Source: Bathymodiolus brooksi
Taxonomy: Eukaryota > Mollusca > Bivalvia > Mytilida > Modiolidae
Length of the DNA: 64,000 bases
NCBI GenBank assembly: GCA_963680875.1
Contig: OY804578.1
Coordinates: 25,573,101-25,637,100, forward strand
Direction of reading: 5' to 3'
The notes under the pieces were generated by a model. The model ran no database searches. It saw only the letters and a program-made list of their open reading frames with translations, and was not told where the DNA came from. A program made the position numbers and the translations under genes. Positions 1 to 13,095 of this stretch are shown one piece after another; position 1 is the stretch's first letter; the number at the start of each line of letters is the position of its first letter.

Positions 1-3000
1 TCTGTCTAGGCCATTTGGCTATTCTGTCTGGGTCATTTGGCTAGTCTGTCTAGGTCATTTGGCTATTCTGTCTAGGTCATTTGACTATTCTGTCGAGGAC
101 ATTTGGCTATTCTGTCTAGGTCATTTGGCTATTATGTCTATGTCCTTTGGCTATTATGTCTAGGTCAATTGGCTATTATGTCTAGGCCATTAGGTTATTC
201 TGTCTAGTCCATTTGGCTATTCTGTCTAGGCCATTTGGCTAGTCTGTCTGGGTCATTTGGCTATTCTGTCTAGGTCATTTGGCTATTCTGTCTAGGGCAT
301 TTGCTATTCTGTGTAGGCCATTTGGCTATTCTGTCTAGGTCATTTAGCTATTATGTGTAGGTCATTTGGTTATTCTGTCTAGGTCATTTGGCTATTCTGT
401 CTAGGTCATTTGGCTATTCTGTCTGGGTCATTTGGCTATTATGTCTAGGCCATTTCGCTATTATGTCTAGGTCATTTGGCTATTATGTCTAGGTCTTTTG
501 GATATTATGTCTAGGCCATTTGGCTATTCTGTCTAGTCTATTTGGCTATTCTGTCTAGGTCATTAGGTTTTTCTGTCTAGGCCATTTGGCTATTATGTCT
601 AGGCCATTTGACTATTCTGTCTAGTCCATTTTTCTATTCTGTCTAGGCCATTTGGCTATTCTGTCTGGGTCATTTGGCTATTCTGTCTAGGTCATTTGGC
701 TATTCTGTCTAGGTCATTTGACTATTCTGTCGAGGACATTTTGCTATTCTGTCTAGGTCATTTGGCTATTATGTCTAGGTCATTTGGCTATTATGTCTAG
801 GTCAATTGGCTATTATGTCTAGGCCATTTGGTTATTCTGTCTAGTCCATTTGGCTATTATGTCTAGGTCATTTGGCTATTCTGTCGAGGACATTTGGCTA
901 TTCTGTCGAGGACATTTGGCCATTCTATCTAGGTCATTTGGCTATTATGTCTAGGTCATTTGGCTATTATGTCTAGGACATTTGGCTATTCTGTCTAGTC
1001 CATTTGGCTATTCTGTCTAGGTCATTAGGTTTTTCTTTCTAGGCCATTTGGCTATTATGTCTAGGCCATTTGGTTTTTCTGTCTAGGCCATTTGGCTATT
1101 ATGTTTAGGCCATTTGGCTATTATGTCTAGGTCATTTGGCGATTCTGTCTAGGTCATTTGGCTATTCTGTCTGGTCATTTGGCTATTATTTCTAGGCCAT
1201 TTGGCTATTATGTCTAGGTCATTTGGCTATTTTGTCTAGGTCATTTGGCTATTCTGTCGAGGACATTTGGCTATTCTGTCGAGGACATTTGGCTATTCTG
1301 TCTAGGTCATTTGGCTATTATGTCTAGGTCATTTGGCTATTATGTCTAGGTCTTTTGGCTATTATGTCTAGGCCATTTGGCTATTCTGTCTAGTCTATTT
1401 GGCTATTCTGTCTATGTCATTAGGTTTTTCTGTCTAGGCCATTTGGCTATTATGTTTAGGCCATTTGACTATTCTGTCTATGTCATTTGGCTATTCTGTC
1501 TAGGTCATTTGACTATTCTGTCGAGGACATTTGGCTATTCTGTCTAGGTCATTTGGCTATTCTTTCTGGGTCATTTGGCTATTTTGTCTAGGTCATTTGG
1601 CTATTCTGTCTATTTCCTTTGGCTATTCTGTCTAGGTCATTTGGCTATTATGTCTAGGTCATTTGGCTATTATGTCTAGGTCATTTGGCTATTCTGTCTG
1701 GGTCATTTGGCTATTATGTCTAGGCCATTTGGCTATTATGTCTAGGTCATTTGGCTATTCTGTCTAGGTCATTTGGGTATTATGTCTAGGCCATTTGTCT
1801 ATTATGTCTAGGTCATTTGGCTATTATGTCTAGGTCATTTGGCTATTCTGTCGAGGACATTTGGCTATTCTGTCGAGGACATTTGGCCATTCTATCTAGG
1901 TCATTTGGCTATTATGTCTAGGTCATTTGGCTATTATGTCTAGGTCATTTGGCTATTATGTCTAGGACATTTGGCTATTCTGTCTAGTCCATTTGGCTAT
2001 TCTGTCTAGGCCATTTGGCTATTATGTCTAGTCCATTTTTCTATTTTGTCTAGGCCATTTGGCTATTCTGTCTAGGTCATTTGACTATTCTGTCGCGGAC
2101 ATTTGGCTATTCTGTCTAGGTCATTTGGCTATTATGTCTAGGTCATTTGGCTATTCTGTCTAGGCCATTTGGCTAGTTTGTCTGGGTCATTTGGCTGTTC
2201 TGTCTAGGTCATTTGGCTATTCTGTCGAGGACATTCGGCTATTCTGTCCAGGACATTTGGCTATTCTGTCTAGTCCATTTGGCTATTCTGTCTAGGCCAT
2301 TTGGCTATTCTGTCTAGTCCATTTTTCTATTTTGTCTAGGCCATTTGGCTATTCTGTCTAGGTCATTTGACTATTCTGTCGCGGACATTTGGCTATTCTG
2401 TCTAGGTCATTTGGCTATTATGTCTAGGTCATTTGGCTATTCTGTCTAGGCCATTTGGCTAGTTTGTCTGGGTCATTTGGCTGTTCTGTCTAGGTCATTT
2501 GGCTATTCTGTCGAGGACATTCGGCTATTCTGTCCAGGCCATTTGGCTATTATGTCTAGGTCATTTGGCTATTCTGTCTGGGTCATTTGGCTATTATGTC
2601 TAGGCCATTTGGCTATTATGTCTAGGTCATTTGGCTATTCTGTCTAGGTCATTTGGGTATTATGTCTAGGCCATTTGTCTATTATGTCTAGGTCATTTGG
2701 CTATTATGTCTAGGTCATTTGGCTATTCTGTCGAGGACATTTGGCTATTCTGTCGAGGACATTTGGCCATTCTATCTAGGTCATTTGGCTATTATGTCTA
2801 GGTCATTTGGCTATTATGTCTAGGACATTTGGCTATTCTGTCTAGTCCATTTGGCTATTCTGTCTAGGTCATTAGGTTTTTCTTTCTAGGCCATTTGGCT
2901 ATTATTTCTAGGCCATTTGGTTTTTCTGTCTAGGCCATTTGGCTATTATGTCTAGGCCATTTGGCTATTATGTCTAGGTCATTTGGCGATTCTGTCTAGG

Positions 3001-3414
3001 TCATTTGGCTATTCTGTCTGGTCATTTGGCTATTATTTCTAGGCCATTTGGCTATTATGTCTAGGTCATTTGGCTATTTTGTCTAGATCATTTGGCTATT
3101 CTGTCGAGGACATTTGGCTATTCTGTCGAGGACATTTGGCTATTCTGTCTAGGTCATTTGGCTATTATGTCTAGGTCATTTGGCTATTATGTCTAGGTCT
3201 TTTGGATATTATGTCTAGGCCATTTGGCTATTCTGTCTAGTCTATTTGGCTATTCTGTCTAGGTCATTAGGTTTTTCTGTCTAGGCCATTTGGCTATTAT
3301 ATCTAGGCCATTTGACTATTCTGTCTAGTCCATTTTTCTATTCTGTCTAGGCCATTTGGCTATTCTGTCTGGGTCATTTGGCTATTCTGTCTAGGTCATT
3401 TGGCTATTCTGTCT
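1..3414. repeat. Left mosaic domain of the satellite
   Basis: This stretch is built of overlapping partial copies of the same variant strings. Bases 1 to about 480 reappear at about 3,342-3,799, at offsets of 3,341 and then 3,319 (one monomer lost). The strings around 480-840 reappear at about 3,184-3,544 (offset 2,704, marker GGTCTTTTGGATATT at 491 and 3,195). The strings around 900-1,400 reappear at 2,747-3,250 (offset 1,847, marker CATTCTATCT at 921 and 2,768). The strings around 1,700-2,000 reappear at offset 880 (marker at 1,888 and 2,768). The domain uses the marker form ATTAGGTTTTTCT, whereas sequence after about 9 kb uses ATTAGATTTTTCT. It behaves as older, more reshuffled satellite than the blocks to its right. 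Confidence 0.8.
1964..2535. repeat. 286-bp (13-monomer) tandem duplication
   Basis: Two adjacent copies lie at about 1,964-2,249 and 2,250-2,535. The rare string TGTCGCGGAC occurs at 2,091 and again at 2,377, exactly 286 bp apart. The accompanying variants CTATTTTGTC, GGCTAGTTTG, GGCTGTTCTG, CATTCGG and TGTCCAGG are in the same order in both. The second copy differs by ATTCTG for ATTATG near its start. The junction falls within near-identical monomers, as expected from unequal exchange. Confidence 0.88.
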
Positions 3415-5810
3415 AGGTCATTTGACTATTCTGTCGAGGACATTTGGCTATTCTGTCTAGGTCATTTGGCTATTATGTCTAGGTCATTTGGCTATTATGT
3501 CTAGGTCAATTGGCTATTATGTCTAGGCCATTTGGTTATTCTGTCTAGTCCATTTGGCTATTCTGTCTAGGCCATTTGGCTATTCTGTCTAGGTCATTTG
3601 GCTATTCTGTCTAGGGCATTTGCTATTCTGTGTAGGCCATTTGGCTATTCTGTCTAGGTCATTTAGCTATTATGTGTAGGTCATTTGGTTATTCTGTCTA
3701 GGTCATTTGGCTATTCTGTCTAGGTCATTTGGCTATTCTGTCTGGGTCATTTGGCTATTATGTCTAGGCCATTTCGCTATTATGTCTAGGTCATTTGGCT
3801 ATTCTGTCTAGGTCATTTGGGTATTATGTCTAGGCCATTTGTCTATTATGTCTAGGTCATTTGGCTATTATGTCTAGGTCATTTGGCTATTCTGTCGAGG
3901 ACATTTGGCTATTCTGTCGAGGACATTTGGCCATTCTATCTAGGTCATTTGGCTATTATGTCTAGGTCATTTGGCTATTATGTCTAGGTCATTTGGCTAT
4001 TATGTCTAGGACATTTGGCTATTCTGTCTAGTCCATTTGCCTATTCTGTCTAGGTCATTAGGTTTTTCTTTCTAGGCCATTTGGCTATTATGTCTAGGCC
4101 ATTTGGTTTTTCTGTCTAGGCCATTTGGCTATTATGTCTAGGCCATTTGGCTATTATGTCTAGGTTATTTGGCGATTCTGTCTAGGTCATTTGGCTATTC
4201 TGTCTGGTCATTTGACTATTATTTCTAGGCCATTTGGCTATTATGTCTAGGTCATTTGGCTATTTTGTCTAGGTCATTTGGCTATTCTGTCGAGGACATT
4301 TGGCTATTTTGTCGAGGACATTTGGCTATTCTGTCTAGGTCATCTGGCTATTATGTCTAGGTCATTTGGCTATTATGTCTAGGTCTTTTGGCTATTATGT
4401 CTAGGCTATTTGGCTATTCTGTCTAGTCTATTTGGCTATTATGCCTAGGCCATTTGACTATTCTGTCTATGTCATTTGGCTATTCTGTCTAGGTCATTTG
4501 ACTATTCTGTCGAGGACATTTGGCTATTCTGTCTAGGTCATTTGGCTATTCTTTCTGGGTCATTTAGCTATTTTGTCTAGGTCATTTGGCTATTCTGTCT
4601 ATTTCCTTTGGCTATTCTGTCGAGGACATTTGGCTATTCTGTCTAGGGCATTTGGCTATTCTGTCTAGGCCATTTGGCTATTATGTCTAAGCCATTTGGC
4701 TATTCTGTCTAGTCCATTTTTCTATTCTGTCTAGGCCATTTGGCTATTCTGTCTAGGTCATTTGACTATTCTGTCGCGGACATTTGGCTATTCTGTCTAG
4801 GTCATTTGGCTATTATGTCTAGGTCATTTGGCTATTATGTCTAGGTCATTTGGCTATTGAGTCTAGGCCGTTTGGCTATTCTGTCTAGTCCATTTGGCTA
4901 TTCTGTCTAGGCCATTTGGCTAGTTTGTCTGGGTCATTTGGCTGTTCTGTCTAGGTCATTTGGCTATTCTGTCGAGGACATTTGGCTATTCTATCCAGGC
5001 CATTTGGCTATTATGTCTAGGTCAGTTGGCTATTATGTCTAGGCCATTTGACTATTATGTCTAGGTCATTTGGCTATTATGTCTAGGTCATTTGGCTATT
5101 ATGTCTAGGCCATTTGGTTATTCTGTCTAGTCCATTTGGCTAGTCTGTCTGGGTCATTTGGCTATTCTGTCTATGTCATTTGGCTATTCTGTCGAGGACA
5201 TTTGGCTATTCTGTCTAGGGCATTTGGCTATTCTGTCTAGGGCATTTGGCTATTCTGTCGAGGACATTTGGCTATTCTGTCTAGGGCATTTGGCTATTCT
5301 GTCTAGACCATTTGGCTATTATATCTAGGCCATTTGGCTATTCGGTCTAGGTCATTTGGCTATTATGTCTAGGCCATTTGGCTATTCTGTCTAGGTCATT
5401 TGGGTATTATGTCTAGGCCATTTGGCTATTATGTCTAAGTCATTTGGCTATTATGTCTAGGTCATTTGGCTATTCTGTCGAGGACATTTGGTTATTCTGT
5501 CGAGGACATTTGGCTATTCTATCTAGGTCATTTGGCTATTATGTCTAGGTCATTTGACTATTATTTCTAGGTCATTTGGCTATTATGTCTAGGACATTTG
5601 GCTATTCTGTCTAGTCCATTTGGCTATTCTGTCTAGGTCATTAGGTTTTTCTTTCTAGGCCATTTGGCTATTATGTCTAGGCCATTTGGTTTTTCTGTCT
5701 AGGCCATTTGGCTATTATGTCTAGGCCATTTGGCTATTATGTCTAGGTCATTTGGCGATTCTGTCTAGGTCATTTGACTATTCTGTCGAGGACATTTGGC
5801 TATTCTGTCT
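3415..5810. repeat. 2.4-kb HOR block, copy A
   Basis: This is the first of two adjacent, nearly identical blocks. Rare variants mark it: the 21-bp monomer GGGCATTTGCTATT followed by GTGTAGG at 3,621; GGGTATTATG at about 3,818; ATTAGGTTTTTCTTTC at 4,057; ATGCCTAGG at 4,441; and TTCGGTCTAG at 5,341. Each recurs in copy B at +2,396, or at +2,374 after about 5,220. Near 5,211-5,254 copy A has one additional TAGGGC monomer that copy B lacks. Borders are placed where the preceding monomers stop matching. Confidence 0.9.
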
Positions 5811-8184
5811 AGGTCATTTGACTATTCTGTCGAGGACATTTGGCTATTCTGTCTAGGTCATTTGGCTATTATGTCTAGGTCATTTGGCTATTATGTCTAG
5901 GTCAATTGGCTATTATGTCTAGGCCATTTGGTTATTCTGTCTAGTCCATTTGGCTATTCTGTCTAGGCCATTTGGCTATTCTGTCTAGGTCATTTGGCTA
6001 TTCTGTCTAGGGCATTTGCTATTCTGTGTAGGCCATTTGGCTATTCTGTCTAGGTCATTTAGCTATTATGTGTAGGTCATTTGGTTATTCTGTCTAGGTC
6101 ATTTGGCTATTCTGTCTAGGTCATTTGGCTATTCTGTCTGGGTCATTTGGCTATTATGTCTAGGCCATTTCGCTATTATGTCTAGGTCATTTGGCTATTC
6201 TGTCTAGGTCATTTGGGTATTATGTCTAGGCCATTTGTCTATTATGTCTAGGTCATTTGGCTATTATGTCTAGGTCATTTGGCTATTCTGTCGAGGACAT
6301 TTGGCTATTCTGTCGAGGACATTTGGCCATTCTATCTAGGTCATTTGGCTATTATGTCTAGGTCATTTGGCTATTATGTCTAGGTCATTTGGCTATTATG
6401 TCTAGGACATTTGGCTATTCTGTCTAGTCCATTTGCCTATTCTGTCTAGGTCATTAGGTTTTTCTTTCTAGGCCATTTGGCTATTATGTCTAGGCCATTT
6501 GGTTTTTCTGTCTAGGCCATTTGGCTATTATGTCTAGGCCATTTGGCTATTATGTCTAGGTTATTTGGCGATTCTGTCTAGGTCATTTGGCTATTCTGTC
6601 TGGTCATTTGACTATTATTTCTAGGCCATTTGGCTATTATGTCTAGGTCATTTGGCTATTTTGTCTAGGTCATTTGGCTATTCTGTCGAGGACATTTGGC
6701 TATTCTGTCGAGGACATTTGGCTATTCTGTCTAGGTCATCTGGCTATTATGTCTAGGTCATTTGGCTATTATGTCTAGGTCTTTTGGCTATTATGTCTAG
6801 GCCATTTGGCTATTCTGTCTAGTCTATTTGGCTATTATGCCTAGGCCATTTGACTATTCTGTCTATGTCATTTGGCTATTCTGTCTAGGTCATTTGACTA
6901 TTCTGTCGAGGACATTTGGCTATTCTGTCTAGGTCATTTGGCTATTCTTTCTGGGTCATTTAGCTATTTTGTCTAGGTCATTTGGCTATTCTGTCTATTT
7001 CCTTTGGCTATTCTGTCGAGGACATTTGGCTATTCTGTCTAGGGCATTTGGCTATTCTGTCTAGGCCATTTGGCTATTATGTCTAAGCCATTTGGCTATT
7101 CTGTCTAGTCCATTTTTCTATTCTGTCTAGGCCATTTGGCTATTCTGTCTAGGTCATTTGACTATTCTGTCGCGGACATTTGGCTATTCTGTCTAGGTCA
7201 TTTGGCTATTATGTCTAGGTCATTTGGCTATTATGTCTAGGTCATTTGGCTATTGAGTCTAGGCCGTTTGGCTATTCTGTCTAGTCCATTTGGCTATTCT
7301 GTCTAGGCCATTTGGCTAGTTTGTCTGGGTCATTTGGCTGTTCTGTCTAGGTCATTTGGCTATTCTGTCGAGGACATTTGGCTATTCTATCCAGGCCATT
7401 TGGCTATTATGTCTAGGTCAGTTGGCTATTATGTCTAGGCCATTTGACTATTATGTCTAGGTCATTTGGCTATTATGTCTAGGTCATTTGGCTATTATGT
7501 CTAGGCCATTTGGTTATTCTGTCTAGTCCATTTGGCTAGTCTGTCTGGGTCATTTGGCTATTCTGTCTATGTCATTTGGCTATTCTGTCGAGGACATTTG
7601 GCTATTCTGTCTAGGGCATTTGGCTATTCTGTCGAGGACATTTGGCTATTCTGTCTAGGGCATTTGGCTATTCTGTCTAGACCATTTGGCTATTATATCT
7701 AGGCCATTTGGCTATTCGGTCTAGGTCATTTGGCTATTATGTCTAGGCCATTTGGCTATTCTGTCTAGGTCATTTGGGTATTATGTCTAGGCCATTTGGC
7801 TATTATGTCTAAGTCATTTGGCTATTATGTCTAGGTCATTTGGCTATTCTGTCGAGGACATTTGGTTATTCTGTCGAGGACATTTGGCTATTCTATCTAG
7901 GTCATTTGGCTATTATGTCTAGGTCATTTGACTATTATTTCTAGGTCATTTGGCTATTATGTCTAGGACATTTGGCTATTCTGTCTAGTCCATTTGGCTA
8001 TTCTGTCTAGGTCATTAGGTTTTTCTTTCTAGGCCATTTGGCTATTATGTCTAGGCCATTTGGTTTTTCTGTCTAGGCCATTTGGCTATTATGTCTAGGC
8101 CATTTGGCTATTATGTCTAGGTCATTTGGCGATTCTGTCTAGGTCATTTGACTATTCTGTCGAGGACATTTGGCTATTCTGTCT
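5811..8184. repeat. 2.4-kb HOR block, copy B
   Basis: This is a tandem copy of 3,415-5,810, 22 bp shorter. Markers lie at 6,017 (GTGTAGG monomer), 6,453 (ATTAGGTTTTTC), 6,837 (ATGCCTAGG) and 7,715 (TTCGGTCTAG). By eye only a few substitutions separate the copies, for example GGCTATTTTGTCG at about 4,308 against ATTCTGTCG here, and GGCTATTTGG against GGCCATTTGG near 6,800. Such identity in a family where neighbouring monomers differ at several positions points to a recent duplication or to homogenisation. Confidence 0.9.
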
Positions 8185-9003
8185 AGGTCATTTGGCTATT
8201 ATGTCTAGGTCATTTGGCTATTATGTCTAGGTCATTTTGCTATTATGTCTAGGCCATTTGGCTATTCTGTCTAGTGCATTTGGCTATTCTGTCTAGGCCA
8301 TTTGGCTAGTCTGTCTGGGTCATTTGTCTATTCTGTCTAGGTCATTTGGCTATTCTGTCGAGGACATTTGGCTATTCTGTCTAGGGCATTTGGCTATTCT
8401 GTCTAGGCCATTTGGCTATTCTGTCTAGTCCATTTTTCTATTCTGTCTAGGCCATTTGGCTATTCTCTCTGGGTCATTTGGCTATTCTCTCTAGGTCATT
8501 TGGCTATTCTGTCGAGTTTATTTGACTATTCTGTCGAGGACATTTGGCTATTCTGTCTAGATCATTTGGCTATTATGTCTAGGTCATTTGGCTATTATGT
8601 ATAGGTCATTTGGCTATTATGTCTAGGCCATTTGGTTATTCTGTCTAGTCCATTTGGCTAGTCTGTCTGGGTCATTTGGCTATTCTGTCTAGGTCATTTG
8701 GCTATTCTGTCGAGGACATTTGGCTATTCTGTCTAGGGCATTTGTCTATTCTGTCTAGACGATTTGGCTATTATGTCTAGGCCATTTGGCTATTCGATCT
8801 AAGTCATTTGGCTATTATGTCTAGGCCATTTGGCTATTCTGTCTAGGTCATTTGGCTATTCTGTCTAGGCCATTTGGCTATTATGTCTAGGCCATTTGGC
8901 TATTATGTCTAGGTCATTTGGCTATTCTGTCTAGGTCATTTGGCTATTCTGTCTAGGTCATTTGGGTATTCTGTCTAGTCCATTTGGCTATTCTGTCTAG
9001 GTC
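8185..9003. repeat. Entry segment of the 2.0-kb HOR domain
   Basis: This is satellite in which cassette strings of the next domain first appear: TAGTGCATTT at 8,272, GGCTAGTCTGTCTGGG, CGAGGAC, TAGGGC, TAGTCCATTTTT, and TTCGATCTAAG at about 8,793. Similar strings recur at 10,186-10,860. It contains singular variants such as TCGAGTTTATTTGAC near 8,515. It marks the switch from the left subfamily to the one that fills the rest of the window. Confidence 0.7.
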
Positions 9004-11049
9004 ATTAGATTTTTCTTTCTAGGCCATTTGGCTATTCTGTCTAGGTCATTTGGCTATTCTGTCTAGGTCATTTGGCTATTCTGTCGAGGATATTTGGCTA
9101 TTCTGTCTAGGTCATTTGGCTATTCTGTCTAGGTCATTTGGCTATTCTGTCTAGTCCATTTGGGTATTCTGTCTGGGTCATTTGGTTATTCTGACTAGGT
9201 CATTTGGCTATTATGTCTAGGCCATTTGGCTATTCTGTCTAAGTCATTTGGCTATTCTGTCTAGGTCATTTGACTATTCTGTCGAGAACATTTGGCTATT
9301 CTGTCTAGGTCATTTGGCTATTATGTCTAGGTCATTTGGCTATTATGTCTACGTCATTTGTCTATTATGTCTAGGCCATTTGGCTATTCTATCTAGTCCA
9401 TTTGGATATTCTCTCTAGGCCATTTGGCTATTCTTTCTGGGTCATTTGGCTATTCTGTCTAGGTCATTTGGCTATTCTGTCGAGGACATTTGGCTATTCT
9501 GTCGAGGGCATTTGGCTATTCTGTCTAGGCCATTTGGCTATTATGTCTAGACCATTTGGCTATTCTGTCTAGTCCATTTTTCTATTCTGTCTATGCCATT
9601 TGGCTATTCTGTCTGGGTCATTTGGCTATTCTGTCTAGGTCATTTGGCTATTCTGTCTAGGTCATTTGACTATTCTGTCGAGGACATTTGGCTATTCTGT
9701 CTAGGTCATTTGGCTATTATGTCTAGGTCATTTGGCTATTATGTCTAGGTCATTTGGCTATTATGTCTAGGCCATTTGGCTATTCTGTCTACTCCATTTG
9801 GCTATTCTGTCTAGGCCATTTGGCTAGTCTGTCTGGGTCATTTGGCTATTCTCTCTAGGTCATTTGGCTATTCTGTCGAGGACATTTGGCTATTCTGTCT
9901 AGGGCATTTGGCTATTCTGTCTAGGCCATTTGGCTATTATGTCTAGGCCATTTGGCTATTCTGTCTAGTCCATTTTTCTATTCTGTCTAGGCCATTTGGC
10001 TATTCTGTCTGGGTCATTTGGCTATTCTGTCTAGGTCATTTGGCTATTCTGTCTAGGTCATTTGACTATTCTGTCGAGGACATTTGGCTATTCTGTCTAG
10101 GTCATTTGGCTATTCTGTCTAGGTCATTTGACTATTCTGTCGAGGACATTTGGCTATTATGTCTAGGCCATTTGGCTATTCTGTCTAGTGCATTTGGCTA
10201 TTCTGTCTAGGCCATTTGGCTAGTCTGTCTGGGTCATTTGTCTATTCTGTCTAGGTCATTTGGCTATTCTGTCGAGGACATTTGGCTATTCTGTCTAGGC
10301 CATTTGGCTATTCTGTCTAGTCCATTTTTCTATTCTGTCTAGGCCATTTGGCTATTCTGTCTGGGTCATTTGGCTATTCTGTCTAGGTCATTTGGCTATT
10401 CTGTCTAGGTCATTTGACTATTCTGTCGAGGACATTTGGCTATTCTGTCTAGGTCATTTGGCTATTCTGTCTAGGTCATTTGACTATTCTGTCGAGGACA
10501 TTTGGCTATTATGTCTAGGCCATTTGGCTATTCTGTCTAGTGCATTTGGCTATTCTGTCTAGGCCATTTGGCTATTCTATCTAGATCATTTGGCTATTAT
10601 GTCTAGGTCATTTGGCTATTATGTATAGGTCATTTGGCTATTATGTCTAGGCCATTTGGTTATTCTGTCTAGTCCATTTGGCTATTCTGTCTAGGCCATT
10701 TGGCTAGTCTGTCTGGGTCATTTGGCTATTCTGTCTAGGTCATTTGGCTATTCTGTCGAGGACATTTGGCTATTCTGTCTAGGGCATTTGGCTATTCTGT
10801 CTAGACGATTTGGCTATTATGTCTAGGCCATTTGGCTATTCGATCTAAGTCATTTGGCTATTATGTCTAGGCCATTTGGCTATTCTGTCTAGGTCATTTC
10901 GCTATTCTGTCTAAGCCATTTGGCTATTATGTCTAGGCCATTTGGCTATTATGTCTAGGTCATTTGGCTATTCTGTCTAGGTCATTTGGCTATTCTGTCT
11001 AGGTCATTTGGGTATTCTGTCTAGTCCATTTGGCTATTCTGTCTAGGTC
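9004..11049. repeat. 2.0-kb HOR, copy 1 (phased at the ATTAGA marker)
   Basis: The copy is phased from the marker ATTAGATTTTTCTTTC at 9,004; the next marker is at 11,050, exactly 93 monomers (2,046 bp) later. The order includes TCGAGGATATTTGG, GGTTATTCTGACTAGG, TGTCTACGTCATTTGTC, TATCTAGTCCATTTGGATATTCTCTC, CGAGGGC, and two TAGTCCATTTTT monomers at 9,571 and 9,967 (396 bp, 18 monomers apart). Later copies keep this order. One monomer near 9,150 is missing in copy 2, so downstream markers shift to a 2,024-bp spacing. Confidence 0.88.
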
Positions 11050-13095
11050 ATTAGATTTTTCTTTCTAGGCCATTTGGCTATTCTGTCTAGGTCATTTGGC
11101 TATTCTGTCTAGGTCATTTGGCTATTCTGTCGAGGATATTTGGCTATTCTGTCTAGGTCATTTGGCTATTCTGTCTAGGCCATTTGGGTATTCTGTCTGG
11201 GTCATTTGGTTATTCTGACTAGGTCATTTGGCTATTATGTCTAGGCCATTTGGCTATTCTGTCTCAGTCATTTGGCTATTCTGTCTAGGTCATTTGACTA
11301 TTCTGTCGAGAACATTTGGTTATTCTGTCTAGGTCATTTGGCTATTATGTCTAGGTCATTTGGCTATTATGTCTACGTCATTTGTCTATTATGTCTAGGC
11401 CATTTGGCTATTCTATCTAGTCCATTTGGATATTCTCTCTAGGCCATTTGGCTATTCTTTCTGGGTCATTTGGCTATTCTGTCTAGGTCATTTGGCTATT
11501 CTGTCGAGGACATTTGGCTATTCTGTCGAGGGCATTTGGCTATTCTGTCTAGGCCATTTGGCTATTATGTCTAGACCATTTGGCTATTCTGTCTAGTCCA
11601 TTTTTCTATTCTGTCTATGCCATTTGGCTATACTGTCTGGGTCATTTGGCTATTCTGTCTAGGTCATTTGGCTATTCTGTCTAGGTCATTTGACTATTCT
11701 GTCGAGGACATTTGGCTATTCTGTCGAGGTCATTTGGCTATTATGTCTAGGTCATTTGGCTATTATGTCTAGATCATTTGGCTATTATGTCTAGGCCATT
11801 TGGCTATTCTGTCTACTCCTTTTGGCTATTCTGTCTAGGCCATTTGGCTAGTCTGTCTGGGTCATTTGGCTATTCTGTCTAGGTCATTTGGCTATTCTGT
11901 CGAGGACATTTGGCTATTCTGTCTAGGGCATTTGGCTATTCTGTCTAGGCCATTTGGCTATTATGTCTAGGCCATTTGGCTATTCTGTCTAGTCCATTTT
12001 TCTATTCTGTCTAGGCCATTTGGCTATTCTGTCTGGGTCATTTGGCTATTCTGTCTAGGTCATTTGGCTATTCTGTCTAGGTCATTTGACTATTCTGTCG
12101 AGGACATTTGGCTATTCTGTCTAGGTCATTTGGCTATTCTGTCTAGGTCATTTGACTATTCTGTCGAGGACATTTGGCTATTATGTCTAGGCCATTTGGC
12201 TATTCTGTCTAGTGCATTTGGCTATTCTGTCTAGGCCATTTGGCTAGTCTGTCTGGGTCATTTGTCTATTCTGTCTAGGTCATTTGGCTATTCTGTCGAG
12301 GACATTTGGCTATTCTGTCTAGGCCATTTGGCTATTCTGTCTAGTCCATTTTTCTATTCTGTCTAGGCCATTTGGCTATTCTGTCTGGGTCATTTGGCTA
12401 TTCTGTCTAGGTCATTTGGCTATTCTGTCTAGGTCATTTGACTATTCTGTCGAGGACATTTGGCTATTCTGTCTAGGTCATTTGGCTATTCTGTCTAGGT
12501 CATTTGACTATTCTGTTGAGGACATTTGGCTATTATGTCTAGGCCATTTGGCTATTCTGTCTAGTGCATTTGGCTATTCTGTCTAGGCCATTTGGCTATT
12601 CTGTCTGGGTCATTTGTCTATTCTGTCTAGGTCATTTGGCTATTCTGTCGAGGACATTTGGCTATTCTGTCTAGGCCATTTGGCTATTCTGTCTAGGTCA
12701 TTTGGCTATTCTGTCTAGGTCATTTGACTATTCTGTCGAGGACATTTGGCTATTATGTCTAGGCCATTTGGCTATTCTGTCTAGTGCATTTGGCTATTCT
12801 GTCTAGGCCATTTGGCTATTCTGTCTGGGTCATTTGTCTATTCTGTCTAGGTCATTTGGCTATTCTGTCGAGGGCATTTGGCTATTCTGTCTAGGCCATT
12901 TGGCTATTATGTCTAGGCCATTTGGCTATTCTGTCTAGGTCATTTGGCTATTCTGTCTGGGTCATTTGGCTATTATGTCTAGGCCATTTGGCTATTATGT
13001 CTAGGTCATTTGGCTATTCTGTCTAGGTCATTTGGCTATTCTGTCTAGGTCATTAGGGTATTCTGTCTAGTCCATTTGGCTATTCTGTCTAGGTC
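11050..13095. repeat. 2.0-kb HOR, copy 2
   Basis: This repeats the marker order of 9,004-11,049. The paired TAGTCCATTTTT monomers lie at 11,595 and 11,991, again 396 bp apart, followed by one at 12,343. Private differences include TGTCTCAGTC near 11,272, GGCTATACTG at about 11,628 and CGAGGTC at about 11,723. The last third contains cassette repeats with TAGTGC at 12,210, 12,562 and 12,782. Confidence 0.88.
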
